Below are positions 13,701 through 24,572 of a stretch of 64,000 bases of DNA, one piece after another. Where the stretch lies: NCBI RefSeq assembly GCF_030064165.1, contig NZ_CP125947.1, positions 620,001 through 684,000 on the forward strand. Reading direction: 5' to 3'. The first letter of the stretch is position 1. Each line of letters begins with the position of its first letter. A program made the translations under genes and the position numbers. The notes under the pieces were generated by a model that was not told the origin of the DNA, did not search any database, and saw only the letters and a list, made by a program, of their open reading frames with translations. Origin of the DNA: Comamonas resistens (GTDB lineage Bacteria; Pseudomonadota; Gammaproteobacteria; Burkholderiales; Burkholderiaceae_C).

Positions 13701-14978
13701 ATGAACAGCGCTCCACGCGATGTGAACACATCCTCACCCACTTGCCCGCAAGATCCTGCCGCACCCGTATGGATCAAGCGTGGCACGGCGCAGTACTGGC
13801 GGGTCAGCATGGCCCTGTTTCTGGCGGGTTTTGCGACTTTTTCCCTGCTGTACTGCGTACAGCCCCTGCTGCCCGAGCTGGCTCAGACCTTTGCCGTGAG
13901 CCCGGCGCAAAGCGCGCTGGCGCTGTCGGTTTCCACGGCCTGCCTGGCTGCGTCCATCGTGCTGGCGGGGGCGCTGTCCGAAGGGCTGGGGCGGCGCAAG
14001 CTGATGTTCATCTCCATGGCGCTGGCGGCGCTGTGCAATCTGGTGGCCTCGTTCCTGCCGCAGTGGCATGCATTGCTGGCAGCGCGTGCGCTGGAGGGAA
14101 TCCTGCTCGGCGGCGTGCCGGCCGTGGCCATGGCCTATCTGTCCGAGGAGATTGATCCCAAGGGTCTGGGCTTTGCCATGGGCCTGTATGTGGGGGGCAC
14201 AGCTCTGGGTGGCATGCTGGGCCGTATAGGCATGAGCGCCATGACCGAGTTCTGGGGCTGGCGCCATGCCATGGCCGCGTTGTCGGTGCTGGATCTGCTG
14301 GCCGCAGTGGGCTTTGTCTGGCTGCTGCCCAACTCGCGCAACTTCATCAGGAAAAGCGGGCTGGGCGCCCGCTACCACCTGCAGGCATGGGGCCGGCATC
14401 TGCGTCACAAGGGCTTGCCGCTGCTGTTTCTGATTGCCTTTGGCCTTATGGGCGTATTTGTCAGCATCTACAACTACGCAGGCTTTTTGCTGAGCGCAGA
14501 GCCCTACAACATGAGCCAGCTGCAGATCAGCCATATCTTCTACGCCTATCTGTTCGGCATGGTGGCTTCGCCCGTGGCCGGCGGCCTCGCGGACCGTCTG
14601 GGTCGTGGTCCGGTGCTGGTTGCGGGGGCCTTGTTGATGGCTGCGGGTGTGGTGCTGACCCTGTTTCAGCCTCTGGCCGTCATCGTGGTCGGCATTGTGC
14701 TGCTGACAGCCGGTTTTTTCGTGGCGCACTCTGTGGCCAGCGGCTGGGTAGGGCGGCTGGCCACGCAGACCAAGGGCCATGCCTCATCGCTTTACCTCTG
14801 GGGCTATTACATGGGCTCCAGCGTGCTGGGGGCGGGCGCAGGCTGGTTCTGGTCGCGCTGGGGCTGGAATGGTGTGGGCTCCGTCTCCCTGCTGGTGCTG
14901 GCGCTGGTGATTGCGCTGGCCTTGCGCGTGCAGTGGCTGGCTCAGCAGGCGGCCGGTGCGCAGACGAGCCGCGTGTAA
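13701..14978 (+). CDS. MFS transporter (YnfM-like drug/sugar efflux family)
   Basis: A 425-residue protein with 12 predicted membrane helices. The N-terminal cytosolic tail is about 35 residues, then WRVSMALFLAGFATFSLLY begins helix 1. The loop 2-3 MFS motif is GALSEGLGRRKLM, and the second-half counterpart is GGLADRLGRGPVL. The motif LEGILLGGVPAVAMAYLSEE in helix 4-5 is characteristic of the YnfM/AraJ-like subgroup. It is transcribed away from prfC, sharing the 13438-13700 spacer. It is likely an exporter of unknown substrate. Confidence 0.9.
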   Translation: MNSAPRDVNTSSPTCPQDPAAPVWIKRGTAQYWRVSMALFLAGFATFSLLYCVQPLLPELAQTFAVSPAQSALALSVSTACLAASIVLAGALSEGLGRRKLMFISMALAALCNLVASFLPQWHALLAARALEGILLGGVPAVAMAYLSEEIDPKGLGFAMGLYVGGTALGGMLGRIGMSAMTEFWGWRHAMAALSVLDLLAAVGFVWLLPNSRNFIRKSGLGARYHLQAWGRHLRHKGLPLLFLIAFGLMGVFVSIYNYAGFLLSAEPYNMSQLQISHIFYAYLFGMVASPVAGGLADRLGRGPVLVAGALLMAAGVVLTLFQPLAVIVVGIVLLTAGFFVAHSVASGWVGRLATQTKGHASSLYLWGYYMGSSVLGAGAGWFWSRWGWNGVGSVSLLVLALVIALALRVQWLAQQAAGAQTSRV

Positions 14979-14986
14979 ACAGCATC

Positions 14987-15016
14987 TTGATGCCGTCTTG
15001 ATATCTCCGGCGTCAA
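14987..15016. promoter_or_regulatory. Imperfect inverted repeat between MFS gene and kdp operon
   Basis: TTGATGCCG and CGGCGTCAA flank 12 bases; one position is a mismatch (G-U in RNA). It lies 8 bases after the MFS stop and 82 bases before kdpF. It could end the MFS transcript, though without a T run, or serve as an operator for the kdp promoter. I see no clear -10/-35 pair here. Confidence 0.3.
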
Positions 15017-15098
15017 TCTCTACCCGCTCTTGACGGGTGGATTTCTACAGTTCCTCCATCGCAATCAAGCCGCGTGAACGGCTTGCGGGAGGAATGAA

Positions 15099-15194
15099 AT
15101 GACCATCACCTGGATCGAAGCCCTGGCCGCCTTGACGGCGCTGGGGCTGTTTGCCTATTTGGGCTATGCGCTGCTGCGCCCCGAAAATTTCTGA
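15099..15194 (+). CDS. kdpF: KdpF, small stabilising subunit of the K+-transporting ATPase
   Basis: A 31-residue single-helix membrane peptide, MTITWIEALAALTALGLF continuing to YALLRPENF. The C-terminal Y-A-L-L-R-P-E motif is the hallmark of KdpF. It begins after GGGAGGAATGAA, a good Shine-Dalgarno sequence, and is the first gene of the kdp cluster. KdpF stabilises the KdpABC complex in the inner membrane. Confidence 0.9.
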   Translation: MTITWIEALAALTALGLFAYLGYALLRPENF

Positions 15195-15204
15195 GGGGGC
15201 TGCC

Positions 15205-15297
15205 ATGCAAGTGCTGCAAGACCTTGTTTTCGTGAGCCTGACGGTCGCCTGCTTTGTCGGCCTGCTGGGCTTTGTGCGCGCGCTGACGCGCATCTGA
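15205..15297 (+). CDS. Putative 30-residue membrane peptide between kdpF and kdpA
   Basis: A reading frame of 30 codons ([20 protein letters not shown], ending RALTRI) with one hydrophobic segment and a basic tail. It starts 10 bases after the kdpF stop, behind GGGGGC, and ends 13 bases before the kdpA start, so it fits tightly in the operon. It is not an obvious KdpF duplicate because the ALLRPE motif is absent. It may be an extra small subunit or a translated spacer. Confidence 0.5.
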   Translation: MQVLQDLVFVSLTVACFVGLLGFVRALTRI

Positions 15298-15310
15298 AAG
15301 GGAGCACATC

Positions 15311-17017
15311 ATGTGGTTACCCTGGATGGAATTTGCCGCAGTGCTCGCGGTTCTGACGCTGTTGGCCATTCCCATGGGCCAGTGGCTGGCGCGCTGCTTC
15401 ACCAGCGACCATCACACCTGGCTGGAGCGGCTCAGCTATCGCGCCTTGGGCGTGAACCCTGGCGAGCACATGGGCTGGCAGCGCTACGGCGCGGCCCTGC
15501 TGCTGTCCAACGCGGCCATGATGCTGCTGGGCTATCTGATCCTGCGGCTGCAGGGCTGGCTGCCGCTGAATCCGCTGCAGATCGCAGCCCAGGCGCCCGA
15601 TCTGGCCTTCAATACCGCAGCCTCGTTTATCAGCAATACCAACTGGCAGGCCTATGCGGGCGAGAGCAGTCTCACCAATGCCACGCAGATGGCGGTCATC
15701 ACCTTTCTGATGTTTGCCGGTGCCACCACGGGCGTGGCGGCCGGCGCAGGCTTTGTGCGGGGCCTGGCACGCTCCAGCAGCAAGGACATCGGCAACTACT
15801 GGGTGGACTATGTGCGCGTTTTCTGGCGCGTGCTGCTGCCGCTGTCGTTTGTGCTGGCTCTGGTCTATGTCTGGCAAGGCATTCCGCAGACGCTACACAC
15901 CGAGACCTTGGACACCACGCTGGAAGGCGCGCGCCAGCAGCTGTTGACAGGGCCCGTGGCCAGCCTGGAAAGCATCAAGCACCTGGGCACCAATGGCGGC
16001 GGCTTCTTCAATGCGAATGCCGCCCACCCGTTCGAGAACCCCACGCCGCTGACCAATGTGCTGCACATCCTGGGCATGATGCTGATTCCGGCCAGCATGA
16101 CCTATGCGTTCGGCTCCATGCTGCTGCGCCGCCGCCAGGGTTGGGTGCTGTATGGCGCCTGCATGGTGATGTTCATCGGCTTTCTGAGCCTGGTGTTCGT
16201 GGCCGAGCAAAACGGCAGCCAGCTGCTGGCGCGCGCCGGAGCCGATCAGCAGTACAGCCTGACCCAGAGCGGCGGCAATATGGAAGGCAAGGAGCTGCGC
16301 TTCGGCATTGTCGACACCTCCCTGTTCGTGACGGCCACCACGGCGGCCACCACGGGTTCGGTCGATGCCATGCATGATTCGCTCACGCCGCTGGGCGGCA
16401 TCACGCCGCTGGCGCTGATGATGCTCAACTGCGTGTTCGGCGGCGACGGCGTGGGCCTGATCAACCTGATCCAGTACGCCATCCTCACGGTGTTTCTGGC
16501 CGGCATGATGATAGGCCGCACGCCCGAGTTCCTGGGCAAGAAGATCGAGGTGCGCGAGATCAAGCTGGTCATGCTCTCGGTGCTGGCGCAGCCGGCCAGC
16601 ATCCTGGGCTTCACGGCGCTGGCCTTGCTGTGGCCAGACGCCTCCGCCAGCCTCAACAACCACGGCCCCCACGGCTTCTCCGAGATTCTCTATGCCTATG
16701 CCTCGGCCACGGCCAACAACGGCTCGGCCTTCGCGGGGCTGAACGCCAACACGCCGTTTTTCAACGTCACGCTGGGCCTGGCCATGATCGTGGGGCGCTT
16801 TCTCACGCTGTTGCCCATGCTGGCCGTGGCCGGCAGCATGGCGGCCAAGACCACGGTGCCTGCGGGCCCCGGCACCTTCCCCACGGCCTCGCCGCTGTTC
16901 ATGGGTCTGCTGGTGTTCGTGGTGCTGGTGGTGGGCGGGCTGACCTTCCTGCCGGCGCTGGCATTGGGGCCTGTTGTGGAGCATCTGCAAATGCTGGTGG
17001 GCCAGCTCTATTCCTGA
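15311..17017 (+). CDS. kdpA: Potassium-transporting ATPase subunit KdpA
   Basis: The 568-residue K+-channel-like subunit of the high-affinity KdpFABC pump. It shows repeated pore elements: [16 protein letters not shown] near residue 98, [18 protein letters not shown] near 227, [16 protein letters not shown] near 344 and [12 protein letters not shown] near 470. These correspond to the four selectivity-filter loops. Ten or so hydrophobic helices run the full length. The start follows GGGAGCACATC. Here kdpA is followed by kdpC and not kdpB, a departure from the usual order. Confidence 0.98.
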   Translation: MWLPWMEFAAVLAVLTLLAIPMGQWLARCFTSDHHTWLERLSYRALGVNPGEHMGWQRYGAALLLSNAAMMLLGYLILRLQGWLPLNPLQIAAQAPDLAFNTAASFISNTNWQAYAGESSLTNATQMAVITFLMFAGATTGVAAGAGFVRGLARSSSKDIGNYWVDYVRVFWRVLLPLSFVLALVYVWQGIPQTLHTETLDTTLEGARQQLLTGPVASLESIKHLGTNGGGFFNANAAHPFENPTPLTNVLHILGMMLIPASMTYAFGSMLLRRRQGWVLYGACMVMFIGFLSLVFVAEQNGSQLLARAGADQQYSLTQSGGNMEGKELRFGIVDTSLFVTATTAATTGSVDAMHDSLTPLGGITPLALMMLNCVFGGDGVGLINLIQYAILTVFLAGMMIGRTPEFLGKKIEVREIKLVMLSVLAQPASILGFTALALLWPDASASLNNHGPHGFSEILYAYASATANNGSAFAGLNANTPFFNVTLGLAMIVGRFLTLLPMLAVAGSMAAKTTVPAGPGTFPTASPLFMGLLVFVVLVVGGLTFLPALALGPVVEHLQMLVGQLYS

Positions 17018-17080
17018 TGTATTGAATTCCTGCGGATGGCTCCCGGTGCTGCAGTGCGCCGGGAGCCTGGGAGCAAAACC

Positions 17081-17782
17081 ATGAAATCCTCTTCTCTTTC
17101 CCTCTGCGCACCGGTGGCTTCGGTGGCGGATGTTGAATCGTCTCCGGCCTCCTGGGGCCGCCTGGTGGCCAGCAGCGTGCGCGCGGCCGTGGCCGTGATG
17201 CTGGTGGCCGGCATTGCCTATCCGCTGGCGACCACCGGCGTGGCCCAGGCCCTGTTGCCGCATGCGGCCAACGGCAGCCTGATAGAGCGCAACGGCCAGG
17301 TCGTGGGCTCGGCCCTGATCGGCCAACAGTTCGCGGGTGCCACTTACTTCCACGGCCGGCCCAGCGCAACGACGGCGCCTGACCCCGAGAAGGAAGGCGC
17401 CAGCGTGGCTGCCCCCTATAACGCCGGCCAGTCCGGCGGCAGCAACCAGGGCGCCACGCACAAGGATCTGGCCGAGACGGTAGCCGCCCGCGTGGCGCAG
17501 TACCGCGAAGGCAACGGCCTGGCCGCCGATGCCCCCGTGCCCGTGGACGCGGTGACGGCGTCGGCCTCGGGGCTGGACCCGCATATCTCGGTGGCGAACG
17601 CCATGCTACAGCTACCACGCGTGGCCCAGGCGCGCCAACTGCCCCAGGAACAACTGCGGCAACTGGTGACGCAGGCCACACAGGGGCGCACCCTGGGTCT
17701 GCTGGGCGAGCCCCGCGTGAATGTGCTGCGGCTCAATCTGGCGCTGGATGCGCTGAACCCATCCGCTGCGACCAAGGAGTAA
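17081..17782 (+). CDS. kdpC: Potassium-transporting ATPase subunit KdpC
   Basis: A 233-residue subunit with one N-terminal transmembrane helix ([21 protein letters not shown]) and a periplasmic domain, which assists K+ binding in the Kdp pump. Typical motifs are [32 protein letters not shown] and [19 protein letters not shown]. The ATG at 17081 follows GGGAGCAAAACC; an in-frame ATG at 17036 gives 15 more residues. The N-terminal cytosolic tail is longer than in most KdpC proteins. The gene lies between kdpA and kdpB and ends 3 bases before kdpB, whose ribosome binding site AAGGAG is inside the end of this gene. Confidence 0.97.
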   Translation: MKSSSLSLCAPVASVADVESSPASWGRLVASSVRAAVAVMLVAGIAYPLATTGVAQALLPHAANGSLIERNGQVVGSALIGQQFAGATYFHGRPSATTAPDPEKEGASVAAPYNAGQSGGSNQGATHKDLAETVAARVAQYREGNGLAADAPVPVDAVTASASGLDPHISVANAMLQLPRVAQARQLPQEQLRQLVTQATQGRTLGLLGEPRVNVLRLNLALDALNPSAATKE

Positions 17783-17785
17783 GCC

Positions 17786-19888
<2,103 letters not shown>

Positions 19889-20004
19889 GCGCTGCCGCTA
19901 CAGCCCCGCTGGCAGGGGCTGTAGCGGGTGCGGGCCCTTTCTCCTCATGGTTCTTCGGGCTCCCCCTGCAGGGAAGGGGGAGTCCTGGCTCTCGTTTTCC
20001 CATC

Positions 20005-20913
20005 ATGTGCAAATCTTTCCAAGCATCTTTCGTGGCTTCACGTGTGACTTCGCATGTATCTTCCCGCGTCCTGGCAGTGGCGGCGTTGCTGGCCGTTTCT
20101 GGATTTCTGTTGCTGCACATCGCTGCAGCTCAGGAAAAACCGGATCCGGCCGCCATGCCTGAAGCAGTGCAGGACAAGGCGCAGGCCGGTCTGCCCATCA
20201 CCGGCAGCCTGAGCCTGCTGTCCGACTACCGCTTTCGCGGCATCTCGCAAACCTGGGGCGCCGCCGCCGTGCAGGGCGGGGTGGAGCTGACGCTGCCGCG
20301 GGGCTTTTATCTGGGCACCTCGTTGACCAACGTGTCCACCCACAGCTATGGCCGCGGCGAAGGGCTGGAGAACGATATCTATGGCGGCTGGCGCGGCGAT
20401 GTGGCGCCCGGCTGGCAGCTGGATGCCGGCCTGCTGCACTACCGCTACCCGGGCGCAAGGCTGGCAACGCCGGACGGCGGCAGCAAGCGCTTTGACACCA
20501 CGGAAGCCTATCTGGGCGCCACGCATGGTGGCCTCAATGTCAAATGGTCGCTGGCGCTGACGCCGTATTTCGGCCTGCGCGAGAGCACGGCCGGCTCGGC
20601 CTTTGCCACGGCGCTCGCACCGGCGGGCAGCAGCCGGGGCAGCCAGTACCTGGACCTGAACTACCAGCATCCGCTGGGCGACTGGGCCACGCTGGGCGTG
20701 CATGGCGGCTATACCCTGGTGCGCAACTACGGCGAAGTTTCCTACGCCGACTGGCGTGTGTCCCTGGCCAAGACCTGGGGGGCGTGGACGGCGTCGGCAG
20801 CCTGGGTGGGGACATCGGCCGATGCCCGCTATTACAGCGCAGCCAACAGCGAGGGGCGCCTGCGCAGCCTGGGGCGCAGCGGCCTGGTGCTTGGCCTGAG
20901 CGCGGGCTTCTGA
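20005..20913 (+). CDS. TorF family putative porin
   Basis: An outer-membrane beta-barrel of the family often linked to kdp clusters in proteobacteria. The first 50 residues carry a hydrophobic signal-like stretch (VLAVAALLAVSGFLLLHIAA) ending in AQEK. The family-defining start of the barrel, SLSLLSDYRFRGISQTW, follows. Alternating strands rich in Tyr, Trp and Gly and a C-terminal Phe (LGLSAGF) support outer-membrane insertion. The ATG at 20005 is chosen because the longer frame from 19885 would precede the signal peptide by 40 residues; no strong ribosome binding site decides it. Location between kdpB and kdpD suggests a role in K+ or osmotic adaptation, which is inference. Confidence 0.85.
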   Translation: MCKSFQASFVASRVTSHVSSRVLAVAALLAVSGFLLLHIAAAQEKPDPAAMPEAVQDKAQAGLPITGSLSLLSDYRFRGISQTWGAAAVQGGVELTLPRGFYLGTSLTNVSTHSYGRGEGLENDIYGGWRGDVAPGWQLDAGLLHYRYPGARLATPDGGSKRFDTTEAYLGATHGGLNVKWSLALTPYFGLRESTAGSAFATALAPAGSSRGSQYLDLNYQHPLGDWATLGVHGGYTLVRNYGEVSYADWRVSLAKTWGAWTASAAWVGTSADARYYSAANSEGRLRSLGRSGLVLGLSAGF

Positions 20914-20964
20914 GCCGTGCATCCGTCTTGTTTCTCTGCAAGCGAGTGATACGCTGATAGCCCG

Positions 20965-23664
20965 ATGCCCATAAGCCATTCCCCACCCCTTGCCCCGCGC
21001 CCCGATCCCGACGCGCTGGTCGCCCAGCTGCAGGCCGAGCAGCATCTTGCCACGCGCGGCAAGCTGCGCATTTACTTCGGCTCCAACGCTGGCGTGGGCA
21101 AGACCTACGCCATGCTGGCGGCTGCGCAGCGCGAACGTCAGGCAGGGCATGAAGTGCTGGTGGGGCTGGTGGAAACGCATGGCCGGGCCGAGACCGAGCA
21201 GCAACTGCATGGCCTGGAACAGTTGCCGCGCCAGCATCTGCCCTACCAGGGGCGGCAACTGTCCGAGTTCGATCTCGATGCCGCGCTGCAGCGCCATCCC
21301 GAGATATTGCTGCTGGACGAGCTGGCGCACAGCAATGTGCCGGGTGCGCGCCATCCCAAGCGTTGCCAGGATGCGGAGGAGCTGCTGGCTGCCGGCATCA
21401 ATGTCTGGACCACGCTCAACGTGCAGCACCTTGAAAGCCTCAACGATGTGGTGGGTGGCATCGTGGGCATCAAGGTGCATGAGACCGTGCCCGACCAGGT
21501 TTTCGACAACGCAGACGAAGTCATCGTCGTCGACATCCCGCCGGAGGAGCTGCTCAAGCGCCTCAAGGCGGGCAAGGTCTATCCGCTGGAGCAGGCCGAG
21601 CGCGCCTCGCACAATTTCTTTCGCCTGGGCAATCTGCTGGCGCTGCGCGAGCTGGCGCTGCGGCGCACGGCCGACCGTGTCGACGAGGACATGCGCGACT
21701 ACCGGCGCGAGCGCTCCATCGGCGATGTCTGGCCGGCACGCGAACGGCTGCTGGTGGGTGTGGGAGGCCATGCCGGCGACGATGCGCTGGTGCGCCAGGT
21801 GGCGCGCCTGGCGCGGCGGCTGGAAGCCGACTGGATGGTGGTCTATGTGGATGCGCCCGAGCGCCAGCACCGGCCACGCCGGGCGCAGGAGGGCGTGCTC
21901 AAGACCCTGGCTCTGGCTGCGCGCCTGGGCGCCGACACGGCCACGATTCCCGGCGCCAACGTGGCGCAGGCCCTGGTGGCGTTTGCGCGTGAGCGCAATG
22001 CCAGCCATCTGGTGCTGGCGCGCATGCAGCGCCGCGTATCGCGCTGGCTGCCCTGGGCGGCGGCCAGCCTGCCTGAGCAGATTGCGCGGCTGGACCCGGG
22101 GCTGGACGTGCTGGTGCTATCTCCGCCATTGCCCAAGAATGAGAGCGCCGCGCGCAAGCCCGGTATCGATCGCAAGCCGATTGCATGGGTGGGCTACGTG
22201 GGTGCGACCCTGGCCTGTTTTGCCGCTACGGCGGTGGCCGAACTGCTGCTGCAGGTGTTCGAGCCGGCCAACGTCGTCATGCTGTTCCTGCTGGTGGTCG
22301 TGCTCTCCGCCTTGCGCTGGGGGCGCGGTCCGGGTGCCTGGGCCGCCTTGCTGGCCGTGCTGTGCTTTGACTATTACTTCGTCCCGCCGCGAGATTCGTT
22401 CTCGGTCAACGACACGCAATACCTGTTCACCTTCAGCCTGATGCTGGGTGTGGCCCTGGTCTGCGGCCAGCTCATGGCGCGGCTGCGCCACGAGGCGCGC
22501 GTGGCGGCCGAGCGCGAGCGCCGGGCCGGGGCGTTGGCGCGGCTGGCGCGCGATTTGTCGGGTGCGCTTACCCAGGAGCAGGTGGCGCAGATTGCACTGT
22601 CCACGGTTTCTGGCGTATTCGATGCGCAGACCGGGCTGCAACTGCCCGATGCCCAGGAGAGCCTGCACGCGGTGGCCGGCAGCGAGGGGAGCATGGACAC
22701 CAGCATTGCACGCTGGAGCATGGAGCACGGCCAGCCGGCCGGACAGGGCACGGACACGCTGGCCGCATCTCCGGCCCTGTATGTGCCGCTGATGGCGCCG
22801 GTACGCGTGCGCGGCGTGCTGGTCCTGCATCTGCGCAAGCCGCAACAGCTGGATGTGCCCGAGGAGCGGCGCCTGCTGGACGCCTGTGCCAGCCAGATCG
22901 CGCTGGCGCTGGAGCGCGTGCACTTTGTCGAGGTGGCGCAGCAGACCCAGGTGGCCATGGAGGGCGAGCGGCTGCGCAATACCTTGCTGTCGGCCGTGTC
23001 GCACGATTTGCGCACGCCGCTGACCAGCATTCTGGGGGCGGCGCAGACGGCTCTGCCCCATGCGGGCCAGGGTGTGGCGCACGAGATGCTGGAGCAGATC
23101 CACAACCAGGCCCAGGCCTTGCAGCAACTGGTGGACAATCTGCTGGCCATGGCGCGCCTGCAGCAGGGAGGCGTGCACCTCAAGCGCGAATGGCTGCCCG
23201 TGGCAGAGCTGGTGGGCAGTGCCCTGCAGCAGTTGCGCGGCCGGCTGCAGGGGCATCTGGTGCAGACCCGGCTTGGCGTCGATCTGCCGCTGCTGCAGGT
23301 CGATCCCGTGTTGATGGAGCGTGTGCTGGTCAATCTGCTGGACAATGCCGCCAAGTACACGCCCGCAGGCACGACCATCACCATCAGCGCCCAGGTCGAA
23401 GGTACGGACTGTCTGCTGGTGCTGCAGGACAACGGGCCGGGCCTGCCCGGGCACCTGGCGGCCGAACAGTTGTTCGAGCCGTTCATGCGCGGGGTGACGG
23501 AATCTGCGGTCTCGGGCATGGGTCTGGGGCTGACGCTGGCCCAGCGCATTGTCGAGGCCCATGGCGGCAGCCTGCAGGCTGAGTCCTCCGCCGCAGGCAC
23601 GGTGTTCAGCATTCGTTTGCCCGTGCCGAAGCAGCCACAACTCGATGACGATCTCGGTGAATAA
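20965..23664 (+). CDS. kdpD: Osmosensitive K+ channel histidine kinase KdpD
   Basis: An 899-residue sensor kinase. Residues about 28-240 are the KdpD domain with Walker A GSNAGVGKT at 39-47 and LLLDELAHSNVPG. Then comes a UspA-like domain (about 255-385, with LVGVGGHAGDDALV). Four membrane helices lie at about 409-500 and contain the typical FDYYFVPPRDSFSV loop. A GAF domain spans about 530-640. The kinase core has SHDLRTPLTSI with the phosphorylated His680, the N box LLDNAAKYTP near 790, DNGPGLP and GMGLGLTLAQRI. It should phosphorylate KdpE, encoded 8 bases downstream, to control the kdp genes. Confidence 0.97.
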   Translation: MPISHSPPLAPRPDPDALVAQLQAEQHLATRGKLRIYFGSNAGVGKTYAMLAAAQRERQAGHEVLVGLVETHGRAETEQQLHGLEQLPRQHLPYQGRQLSEFDLDAALQRHPEILLLDELAHSNVPGARHPKRCQDAEELLAAGINVWTTLNVQHLESLNDVVGGIVGIKVHETVPDQVFDNADEVIVVDIPPEELLKRLKAGKVYPLEQAERASHNFFRLGNLLALRELALRRTADRVDEDMRDYRRERSIGDVWPARERLLVGVGGHAGDDALVRQVARLARRLEADWMVVYVDAPERQHRPRRAQEGVLKTLALAARLGADTATIPGANVAQALVAFARERNASHLVLARMQRRVSRWLPWAAASLPEQIARLDPGLDVLVLSPPLPKNESAARKPGIDRKPIAWVGYVGATLACFAATAVAELLLQVFEPANVVMLFLLVVVLSALRWGRGPGAWAALLAVLCFDYYFVPPRDSFSVNDTQYLFTFSLMLGVALVCGQLMARLRHEARVAAERERRAGALARLARDLSGALTQEQVAQIALSTVSGVFDAQTGLQLPDAQESLHAVAGSEGSMDTSIARWSMEHGQPAGQGTDTLAASPALYVPLMAPVRVRGVLVLHLRKPQQLDVPEERRLLDACASQIALALERVHFVEVAQQTQVAMEGERLRNTLLSAVSHDLRTPLTSILGAAQTALPHAGQGVAHEMLEQIHNQAQALQQLVDNLLAMARLQQGGVHLKREWLPVAELVGSALQQLRGRLQGHLVQTRLGVDLPLLQVDPVLMERVLVNLLDNAAKYTPAGTTITISAQVEGTDCLLVLQDNGPGLPGHLAAEQLFEPFMRGVTESAVSGMGLGLTLAQRIVEAHGGSLQAESSAAGTVFSIRLPVPKQPQLDDDLGE

Positions 23665-23672
23665 TTTCCTCC

Positions 23673-24380
23673 ATGCCCGCTACCAGCCCCCGCATTCTGT
23701 TGATTGAAGACGACCCCAGCATTCGCCGCTTTGTGCGCCTGGCGCTGGAGGACGAGGGCTGGCAGGTGTCCGAGTCCGAAACCGCCAGGCGCGGCCTGAT
23801 CGATGCGGCCAGCCGCCAGCCCGATGCCGTGGTGCTGGATCTGGGCCTGCCCGATGCCGATGGCAAAACCGTGATTGCCGAGCTGCGTAGCTGGAGCCAA
23901 ATGCCCATCCTGGTACTGTCGGCGCGCGAGCGTGAGGAGGAAAAAGTCGCCGCACTCGACGCCGGGGCCGACGACTACCTGACCAAGCCTTTTGGCGTGC
24001 CCGAGCTGCTGGCGCGTTTGCGCGTCATGCTGCGCCGCCGGCGGCAGGCGACCGCTGCCGACAAACCCTGTACCCAGGCACATTTTGGCGAGGTGGTGGT
24101 GGATCTGGCCACGCACGAGGTCACACGCGCCGGCCAGGCCGTGCACCTGACGCCTATCGAGTTCCGTCTGCTGGCCGCACTGATTGCTGGACAGGGCCGG
24201 GTGCTCACGCACCGCCAGCTGCTGCTGCAGGTCTGGGGTCCCGAATATCTGGACCGCCCCCACTATCTGCGCGTGCACATGGCCAATCTGCGCCAGAAGA
24301 TCGAGGTCGATGCCGCCCAGCCCCTGCATCTGATGACCGAGCTGCAAGTCGGTTATCGACTGGCGGGGCTGGAAGCCTGA
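23673..24380 (+). CDS. kdpE: Response regulator KdpE (OmpR family)
   Basis: A 235-residue transcription factor. The receiver domain has the acidic pocket EDD at residues 11-13, phospho-acceptor Asp56 in VLDLGLPDADG, the Ser in LSARE and the switch lysine in LTKPFG. A winged-helix DNA-binding domain follows (LTPIEFRLLAALIAGQGRVLTHRQLL, then YLRVHMANLRQKIE). It is expected to activate the kdp promoter under K+ limitation. It is the last gene of the kdp cluster and ends 6 bases before the ahcY promoter's -10 element. Confidence 0.97.
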   Translation: MPATSPRILLIEDDPSIRRFVRLALEDEGWQVSESETARRGLIDAASRQPDAVVLDLGLPDADGKTVIAELRSWSQMPILVLSAREREEEKVAALDAGADDYLTKPFGVPELLARLRVMLRRRRQATAADKPCTQAHFGEVVVDLATHEVTRAGQAVHLTPIEFRLLAALIAGQGRVLTHRQLLLQVWGPEYLDRPHYLRVHMANLRQKIEVDAAQPLHLMTELQVGYRLAGLEA

Positions 24381-24386
24381 TTCCCT

Positions 24387-24392
24387 TATAAT
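24387..24392 (+). promoter_or_regulatory. -10 element of the ahcY promoter
   Basis: A perfect TATAAT lies 9 bases before the 5' end of the SAH riboswitch and just after the kdpE stop. Transcription would begin near 24399. The -35 region falls within the end of kdpE and shows no good match to TTGACA. Confidence 0.65.
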
Positions 24393-24400
24393 TGCCGACC

Positions 24401-24493
24401 ATCCGAGGAGCGTTGCAGCGTTCCCCAGTCCCGATCACCACGGGGCGGCAGCGGGGCGTGAGGCTCGGATTTCATCCCGCAACGACGCTCACC
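24401..24493 (+). ncRNA. S-adenosylhomocysteine (SAH) riboswitch
   Basis: The leader contains the conserved block CCGAGGAGCGTTGCAGCG (24403-24420). Its partner GCTCGG is at 24463-24468, closing the first stem with CCGAGG. The pseudoknot block GCAACGACGCTCAC is at 24479-24492. This order matches the SAH riboswitch upstream of ahcY in beta- and gammaproteobacteria. It senses SAH, the substrate of the enzyme encoded 80 bases downstream, and would raise expression when SAH accumulates. Confidence 0.93.
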
Positions 24494-24572
24494 CACGCTT
24501 TCTGTGCGGTGAGATGGCATTTCCTCCTTCTGCCGCAGAACGTGGTTTTTCATTCAATTTTTGGAGAAAACC

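Noticed and set aside
13562..13810. Minus-strand reading frame of 82 codons spanning the MFS gene start
   Set aside because: It overlaps the N-terminal coding region of the well-supported MFS gene, shows no recognisable domain and has no convincing ribosome binding site.
15893..17584. Very long open frame opposite kdpA and kdpC
   Set aside because: His/Arg/Gln-rich composition typical of antisense frames in GC-rich DNA; kdpA and kdpC are unambiguous on the other strand.
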